In this document: one piece after another, positions 59,002 to 64,000 of the stretch
Numbering within the stretch: position 1 is the first letter of the stretch
Layout of the letters: each line of letters starts with the position of its first letter
Origin: CAZOLI01 sp964580675
GTDB taxonomy: Bacteria > Planctomycetota > MHYJ01 > CAYXQY01
DNA: 64,000 nt
Direction: 5' to 3'
Assembly: GCA_964580675.1 (NCBI GenBank)
Contig: CAZOLI010000010.1
Location: 26,122 to 90,121, forward strand
Notes under the pieces: generated by a model
The model's input: the letters and a program-made list of their open reading frames with translations, nothing else
Database searches by the model: none
Told to the model about the DNA's origin: nothing
Translations under genes and position numbers: made by a program

Positions 59002-59943
59002 TTAATCCCCTGTATCTTCCGTGGATATCTCTCCGCTTCCGTTGATCGTGGCGGAGCCTTCGCCCGAAATGTTCAGTTCCATCCTCTGCTGTTTTTGCTG
59101 GACCGTCTGTTTTCCTTCCACGGATACCGGTCCTTCCAGTTCAAGGGAGACGGGCAGACAGGTATCGCGGTCGACGGCAACTGTTCCTTCAAGTTCAAGT
59201 TCCATGGTCATGTCCGTCGCCCGGCGGTTTCCCTTTGATTGAAACTCCATTGTGAGATGGTAAATTAGGTCAAAATTTCCCGTTTTCCGTCCATTCGTTG
59301 TTTCGGAACCGGTGTACGTTAATTCCAGCGTGTCAACGGAAATTTCCTCGAGATCTTCGTCGTCCGGCATAATATCCAGGATGTTTTCCGTGGTTTCCAC
59401 CGTGTCCCCTTTTTCCAGGGATTTGCCTTCAAGCGTGTCCTTCCATTTGTTTTTGTGGTCCAGGTATACCTGATTGCTGATAAAATCTTCTTCCTCCTTG
59501 CTGATGTCCGTGTCCCCCTCTCGCTCAATTTTCATTTCGTCCTCTTCCAGAAGGGTTATGATATACGTGTTTCCATCGACCGGGGGGGTTTCATCCTCGC
59601 CATTTTTTTGCTGGTCCCCTCCATTTTCGGACGACGATTCATTTTTCACGGAAATTTCATCAACAGTGAGCTTATACTTTTTTACTTCGCCGTTTTCGGC
59701 TTCCAGAAGTTTGCATGATGTTTTTAATTTTTCGGTTCGTTTTGTTTCCTGTTGAGCCAGTTCCTTATCATTTCGGGTAATTTTTATGTTGTTGTTGAAC
59801 ACCGTGTCGAGCTCTGATTTTTTCGTCAGACCCGGCGATCGGTCCGAGGTTGAGAACGAGATTTTGTCCTGGCCGGTTATCGGACCGACAGGCACGAGAA
59901 AGAACGAAACGATGGATATGAAGCAGATGGCTGACTTTTGCAT
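59002..59943 (-). CDS. Secreted protein of unknown function
   Basis: The 313-residue protein has a signal peptide (about 1-24, ending GPITGQ). The mature part is hydrophilic, Glu/Asp/Lys-rich, with beta-prone segments (KKYKLTVDEISVKN, DTLELTYTGSETTNGRKTGNFDL, TMELELEGTVAVDRDTCLPVSLELEG) and a low-complexity stretch (SSSENGGDQQKNGEDE). The pattern of a repeated LELEG strand and a threonine/serine-rich end resembles extracellular beta-sandwich proteins of outer-surface type, but I recognise no family. It lies upstream of the integrase remnant on the same strand, at the edge of the island. Confidence 0.7.
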   Translation of the reverse strand: MQKSAICFISIVSFFLVPVGPITGQDKISFSTSDRSPGLTKKSELDTVFNNNIKITRNDKELAQQETKRTEKLKTSCKLLEAENGEVKKYKLTVDEISVKNESSSENGGDQQKNGEDETPPVDGNTYIITLLEEDEMKIEREGDTDISKEEEDFISNQVYLDHKNKWKDTLEGKSLEKGDTVETTENILDIMPDDEDLEEISVDTLELTYTGSETTNGRKTGNFDLIYHLTMEFQSKGNRRATDMTMELELEGTVAVDRDTCLPVSLELEGPVSVEGKQTVQQKQQRMELNISGEGSATINGSGEISTEDTGD

Positions 59944-60180
59944 GGTTTTTTAGAGAGAATGAAATTGCATGTTTCTCATTTCTGGTTCCGGAATTCCGGA
60001 GAAGAACCGGCCGAAACGTTGTGCATTTCTATCGGTTCTGTGTTCGATCTCCCACCGGGAAACCGTTCCTCCAGGAACATAATTTTAAGGAATTCGTATT
60101 GTAGGGGATTTGGGTCAATATACAAGCGATTGCCGGTGTTTGAACTGAATCGGAGGTCAGCTCCGTGCCGGAGGGATGCG

Positions 60181-61359
60181 TTATTCGTAGCGGAGGGCCC
60201 GAACCGGATCCATGGTGGCCGCGCGGTAGGCCGGGTATGTGCCAAAAAACACGCCAAGAAGCATGGAGGCCAGCAGACCGATCCCCCAGATGTAGAGATC
60301 CACCATGAAGGGAACCCCGATGATTTTGTTGGACACGTATCCGATGCCCGCACCTGCGGCCACGCCGAGAATGCCGCCAAGAAGGGAGAGCACCGTGGAT
60401 TCCACGAGAAATTGTACAACAATGTGAATCCGGTTGGCCCCGACCGCCCGTCGTATACCCACTTCGCGAAATCGCTGTTTGACGGAGGAGAGCATCAGGA
60501 TCATTAACCCGAATCCGCCCATCAGGAGGCAGATGCCGATAACCACCCAGAGGCCTTTTTTCCATCGGCTCATGTGTTTTTTGAGTTTGTCGTACTGCTG
60601 TCTCGCTACGGCGTGTTCCACGTTAAGTTCGGGAAACAGTTTCTCGGCTCGATCCATTTCCTCATACAGGTCCGCCGAATCGGGAATAATCACGCGTATT
60701 CGGACCCGGGGGGACCAGGCTCTGTCCAGTGGCACCGGGAAACTTTTGAGGGGAACGAAAATAATCCGGTCGGGGAACCGGTTCCAGTGTTCTTCGTCCT
60801 GCAGTCCCGGGGGGGCTCCGAGGATGCCTTGGACTCGGTACGGCTGTCCGCCAATGAAAAGTTGTTCTCCGGGTTCGGATATTTCGTTTTCGCTGGCGAT
60901 TTCCCGGCCGATCACACACACTTTTTCGCTGTTCTGATGTTGCTGTTCGGTAAACCATGAACCACTGGTTACGGGGAGTTTTACGGCCTCTCCTTTCCAG
61001 GTTGGGACACCGGCGACGTGGTCACGGTCCCGGTGCTGGACGGTTCCTTCGCTATTTTTGCGAATGATTTCCATTCGCTGGAACACAAATGGAAGGCCGG
61101 TCCACTCGTCCGGAAACCGGCCTATGATGTTGTTGATTTTGCCCGGGTCCAGCTGATCCGTGGTGGGGCCTTTGATCTGAAAGGTTCGCTGTGTGTTGAA
61201 GGAATCGAGAATCTCCTGTATTTCCTGTTCAAAGGCACGAACAGGTGTATACAGCCCCACAAGGACCATTACGCCCCAGAGTGCCCCGCTTGCCACGACA
61301 ATACTGCGGAGTTTCTGCTGCCAGATGTCACGAAATGTGGTCTTTATCAGATCAATCAT
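60181..61359 (-). CDS. MacB/FtsX-type ABC transporter permease
   Basis: The 392-residue permease has one N-terminal helix (about 18-38), a periplasmic domain of about 230 residues with MacB-type sequence (WFTEQQHQNSEKVCVIGREIA), then three C-terminal helices with FREVGIRRAVGANRIHIV and the end YPAYRAATMDPVRALRYE. The DPVRALRYE ending is shared with the MacB/LolC group. It overlaps the ATPase gene by 4 bp. Likely function: lipoprotein, peptide or antimicrobial efflux with a partner outer-membrane channel; none is encoded here. Confidence 0.9.
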   Translation of the reverse strand: MIDLIKTTFRDIWQQKLRSIVVASGALWGVMVLVGLYTPVRAFEQEIQEILDSFNTQRTFQIKGPTTDQLDPGKINNIIGRFPDEWTGLPFVFQRMEIIRKNSEGTVQHRDRDHVAGVPTWKGEAVKLPVTSGSWFTEQQHQNSEKVCVIGREIASENEISEPGEQLFIGGQPYRVQGILGAPPGLQDEEHWNRFPDRIIFVPLKSFPVPLDRAWSPRVRIRVIIPDSADLYEEMDRAEKLFPELNVEHAVARQQYDKLKKHMSRWKKGLWVVIGICLLMGGFGLMILMLSSVKQRFREVGIRRAVGANRIHIVVQFLVESTVLSLLGGILGVAAGAGIGYVSNKIIGVPFMVDLYIWGIGLLASMLLGVFFGTYPAYRAATMDPVRALRYE

Positions 61360-62105
61360 GGGGTGGGCTGATAAATTTCCGGAGGGTCCTGAAGGAGCTG
61401 ACCGTCTTTCAGGTATAGCACCCGGTCAAAACGATTTTTCCAGGACGGGTCGTGGGAGACCATAATCAACGTTCGTTTGCTGCCGGCGGATTGATGAAGG
61501 TGATTCATCACCTGTGTTCCGGTTCCGGAGTCCAGATTACCGGTGGGTTCATCCGCGAGGATGATATCCGGATCGGCCGCCATGGCGCGGGCAATGGCCA
61601 CTCGCTGTCGTTCGCCCCCGGATAGCTGTGACGGATAATGGTTTAACCGGTCTCCCAGACCCACCTGCTCGAGGACGGTTTGAATCCGCTGGTCGCGAGG
61701 TTCGTCGAATCGCTGGTTCCCGTCATCGTTTTCCAGATAAATAAGGGGCATTTCCACGTTCTGGTAGGCGGTGTATCCGTCCATCAGGTGAAAGGACTGG
61801 AACACAAATCCCACATGCTTGTTTCGTATTGCGGACAGGTCCCGGTCTCCGTAATCCTGAATTTCCCGTTTCCGAAACGTGATGGTTCCCTCCGTCGGAC
61901 GATCCAGTGCCCCGAGCAAATGCAGGAGGGTAGATTTGCCCGAACCACTCGGACCGAGCACGAGTAGAGATTCCCCTTCTTCGACGGTGAGGTCAATGTG
62001 CCGAAGCGCCTGAATGGTTTCCTCGCCCATCTGGTATGTTCGGGACACGTTATTGGCCCGAAGAAGATGATTGTCCGTTTCCATTTCGTCGGGGGAACCT
62101 TTCAT
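61356..62105 (-). CDS. ABC transporter ATP-binding protein, MacB/LolD type
   Basis: I start at the ATG at 62105; upstream in-frame codons give unlikely sequence. The 249-residue product has Walker A GPSGSGKST, Q-loop VFQSFHLMDGYTA, signature LSGGERQRVAIARA, Walker B ILADEPTGNLD and switch His MVSHD. It is closely like the ATPase at 4040 (same LDRPTEGTI, VGLGDRLNHYPSQLSGG type patterns), so the two transporters are paralogous sets. The permease gene overlaps it by 4 bp. No Shine-Dalgarno is clear, so the exact start is uncertain. Confidence 0.9.
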   Translation of the reverse strand: MKGSPDEMETDNHLLRANNVSRTYQMGEETIQALRHIDLTVEEGESLLVLGPSGSGKSTLLHLLGALDRPTEGTITFRKREIQDYGDRDLSAIRNKHVGFVFQSFHLMDGYTAYQNVEMPLIYLENDDGNQRFDEPRDQRIQTVLEQVGLGDRLNHYPSQLSGGERQRVAIARAMAADPDIILADEPTGNLDSGTGTQVMNHLHQSAGSKRTLIMVSHDPSWKNRFDRVLYLKDGQLLQDPPEIYQPTP

Positions 62106-62446
62106 CGAGATCAAAATGGGGCAGGAATGGATGAATTTCGGATGTACTGTTGCCCGGACCGGTCCGGTTCCGGATGGGGGATCCGGCTTTCTACCATTTC
62201 TTTGTCGGAGACCGGATCGGTATTTTATCATATTTTTGTTCCCCGTTTCTGATGTGCGTGGAGGACATCAATGTTCGACATTTGACACTGTTCCTGATCC
62301 GCACGCTGACCTGTTGCATGACTTTTTAATTTTGCCTTCAAATTTTTATGATGGATCGGATTACACGGGACACATGCTGATTTGGATGTTTTCCCCAAAC
62401 GATCAGATGCGGGTGTTTCTTCCATTCCACCAGTAACCGGTAGGCC

Positions 62447-63865
62447 ATGAACCCGGACCAGCTTGTTCTTCTTATCACCTTCCTTGGTTACATACTGGTT
62501 CTTCTTGGCATTGGACTGTACTTTTATCTGACGGGGGAAACCCGAAATCTCGTGGAGTATATGCTGGCCGATCGGGACGTTGGTTTTTTTCCGATGGGCA
62601 TTTCCGAGGCGGCGTCCGTGGCCTCCGGATGGACCTTTCTGGCCTGGGTGGGGTTTGGGTTTGCGACCGGTTTAAACGGCCTGATTTTTTCGTTTTTCTT
62701 CCTGGTCATGATCGGGGTCATGTATATTTTTGTCGGTCAACCCTTTCGGCGCCAGTCGGAGAAACTGAACTCCATCACCATCACCGATCATCTATCGGCG
62801 TTTTTCCAGGATGAAACTGCGGGCGTCGTCATCCGGGTTGTTGGGACCATTTCCATACTGGTATTTTTCGGGACCTACGTGGGATCTCAGTTGCAGTCCG
62901 TGGGAAAGACCATCAACACCAGTTTTGAAGTGTCACCGAATCTGGCGATTGTCCTCGGTGGAGGGGTCGTCGTTCTTTACACGGTTATGGGGGGATTTCG
63001 CGCGTCGGTGTGGACGGATGTCGTGCAGGCGGTACTCGTTATGATAGCGGCCATCGGATTACCGATCGTTGCTCTGTACGAAATCGGAGGTATTGGATCT
63101 TTTCTGGATAAGGTGGGAGATATCGATCCAAAATTGCTGACACTTTCCGGCACGCACAGCGGGTGGGGGCTAGTCAAAAATGTTCTGTACTGGTTAACGT
63201 TTGCCTTTGCCGTGATCGGTCAGCCCCATTCCCTGATGCGGTTCCAGGCCGTTTCCTCGGAGGACGACATCCCAAAGGCGGGCATAGTCGCGTTTGTGTT
63301 TCAGGCCATCCGGATGACGCTTCCCCTCTTTATCGGCCTCAGTGCCCGGGTGATTTACGAGTCCGTCGGTGATCCGGAAATTGCCGGCATTCAATTGCTC
63401 ACGGACTATTTTCATCCGGCGGTGGCCGGGTTGCTTCTGGCGGGGGTTGTGAGTGCAATCATTTCCACGTCGGATTCCATGATTATTGTGGCGGCGTCGG
63501 ACGTGACCCGTGTGTTTGAACGGTACATCTCCGGGGACGTAAGGAAGTCCACCCTTGTGGTGATCGGGCGTGTCCTGATCTTCGTGCTGGTCCTTTCGGG
63601 GGTGCTGATTGCCGTGTTCAGCAACGAGACCATATTTCAGATCATCGAATTTGCGTTTACCGGACTCGGGGTCACCTTCGGCATACCGCTGGTGTTCCTG
63701 CTCTTCTGGGATCGCGTAACAGGCGCGGGAGTGGCGGCGTGTATGTTCGTCGGGTTGGGCGGGGCGTTCCTCCACAATTTTTACGTGCTCACGGATTTTT
63801 ACCCGATCTTCATCTGGCCGGTGTGTGTCGTTGTGCTGGTCCTGGTGAGCCTGGTGACGGAATAA
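62447..63865 (+). CDS. Sodium:solute symporter, PutP type
   Basis: The 472-residue protein has about 13 membrane helices in the SSS/LeuT-like order. Early blocks are YMLADRDVGFFPMGISEAAS and SGWTFLAWVG; the middle motif GQPHSLMRFQAV is typical of the PutP proline transporters. Later ISTSDSMIIVAASDV and FTGLGVTFGIP complete the Na+-binding region. It probably imports proline, another amino acid or a carboxylate with sodium. Intact and full length, unlike the DctA pseudogene at 33202. The upstream region 62106-62446 is divergent from the ABC ATPase; I could not name a promoter. Confidence 0.9.
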   Translation: MNPDQLVLLITFLGYILVLLGIGLYFYLTGETRNLVEYMLADRDVGFFPMGISEAASVASGWTFLAWVGFGFATGLNGLIFSFFFLVMIGVMYIFVGQPFRRQSEKLNSITITDHLSAFFQDETAGVVIRVVGTISILVFFGTYVGSQLQSVGKTINTSFEVSPNLAIVLGGGVVVLYTVMGGFRASVWTDVVQAVLVMIAAIGLPIVALYEIGGIGSFLDKVGDIDPKLLTLSGTHSGWGLVKNVLYWLTFAFAVIGQPHSLMRFQAVSSEDDIPKAGIVAFVFQAIRMTLPLFIGLSARVIYESVGDPEIAGIQLLTDYFHPAVAGLLLAGVVSAIISTSDSMIIVAASDVTRVFERYISGDVRKSTLVVIGRVLIFVLVLSGVLIAVFSNETIFQIIEFAFTGLGVTFGIPLVFLLFWDRVTGAGVAACMFVGLGGAFLHNFYVLTDFYPIFIWPVCVVVLVLVSLVTE

Positions 63866-64000
63866 CACGCCTCATAGTTATGAATAGGAACCGATTCCAA
63901 TAACCGCTCCCTTACGGTCGCGGCTCGGGCGTTTCAGATGCATTGGACCGATTTGTTGTCGTACACCAAGAGGTAGCGGCGTGTACGTTATTTTAATAGA
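63866..64000. other. Right edge, no gene seen
   Basis: The last 135 bp contain the segment CCGCTCCCTTACGGTCGCGG (63905-63924), ending in the self-complementary word CGCGG/CCGCT. It has the look of a dispersed short repeat, but only one copy is in this window. No frame runs into the edge with recognisable sequence. Confidence 0.4.

Overview
The window looks like chromosome of an uncultivated Gram-negative bacterium. An LptF/LptG pair implies lipopolysaccharide export, murA implies peptidoglycan, and there are many secreted and outer-surface-type proteins. The lineage cannot be fixed from this sequence; a PVC-related or neighbouring candidate phylum is possible. Many proteins carry long Asp/Glu-rich stretches (the response regulator at 6512, the LysM protein at 36084, the HEAT protein at 24930, AspRS), and Na+-type symporters are present. 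This hints at a marine or moderately saline habitat, which is inference only.

Layout. 1-9.8 kb, mostly minus strand: the tail of a HAD hydrolase, a sigma-54 response regulator, then a tightly packed set rtcB, HD-GYP phosphodiesterase, receiver protein, MacB-like permease, ATPase and, after a short gap, aspS. 9.8-24.5 kb: a candidate small structured RNA with its own promoter and terminator (10293-10498), lptF/lptG, a Nudix hydrolase, PilZ, SpoIID and metallo-hydrolase genes, a lone HyuA, a bacilliredoxin, a LeuB-like dehydrogenase and a heterodimeric ABC exporter.

24.8-33.1 kb, plus strand, is the most distinctive block. A good promoter precedes a membrane HEAT-repeat protein, a Rieske protein, split cytochrome b (b6-like plus subunit-IV-like), an 1110-residue membrane-anchored coiled-coil cytochrome c with eight haem motifs, and a cupredoxin-like lipoprotein, closed by a strong terminator. 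I read this as a quinol oxidising bc-type complex with a purpose-built multihaem subunit and soluble copper carrier.

33-53.4 kb: a decayed dicarboxylate symporter pseudogene, secreted proteins including a protease-fold protein without its catalytic residues, a LysM protein, an MFS transporter, a bacterial eRF1-like (BaeRF) protein, murA, tRNA-Met, ndk, a REC-PilZ protein, coiled-coil and zinc-ribbon membrane proteins, an ADP-ribosylglycohydrolase, a formyltransferase/deacetylase pair, an ArfB-like GGQ protein and a TudS-YbgA fusion.

54.0-59.0 kb is an AT-rich island between a tRNA-Arg gene and the C-terminal remnant of a tyrosine recombinase. It carries a PD-(D/E)XK nuclease-like gene split by a frameshift in an A8 tract, and an AbiE-type antitoxin/nucleotidyltransferase pair. 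The promoter region of that pair contains the same three-half-site motif twice. 59.0-64 kb returns to core-type DNA: a secreted protein, a MacB-like ABC transporter and a PutP-type sodium symporter.
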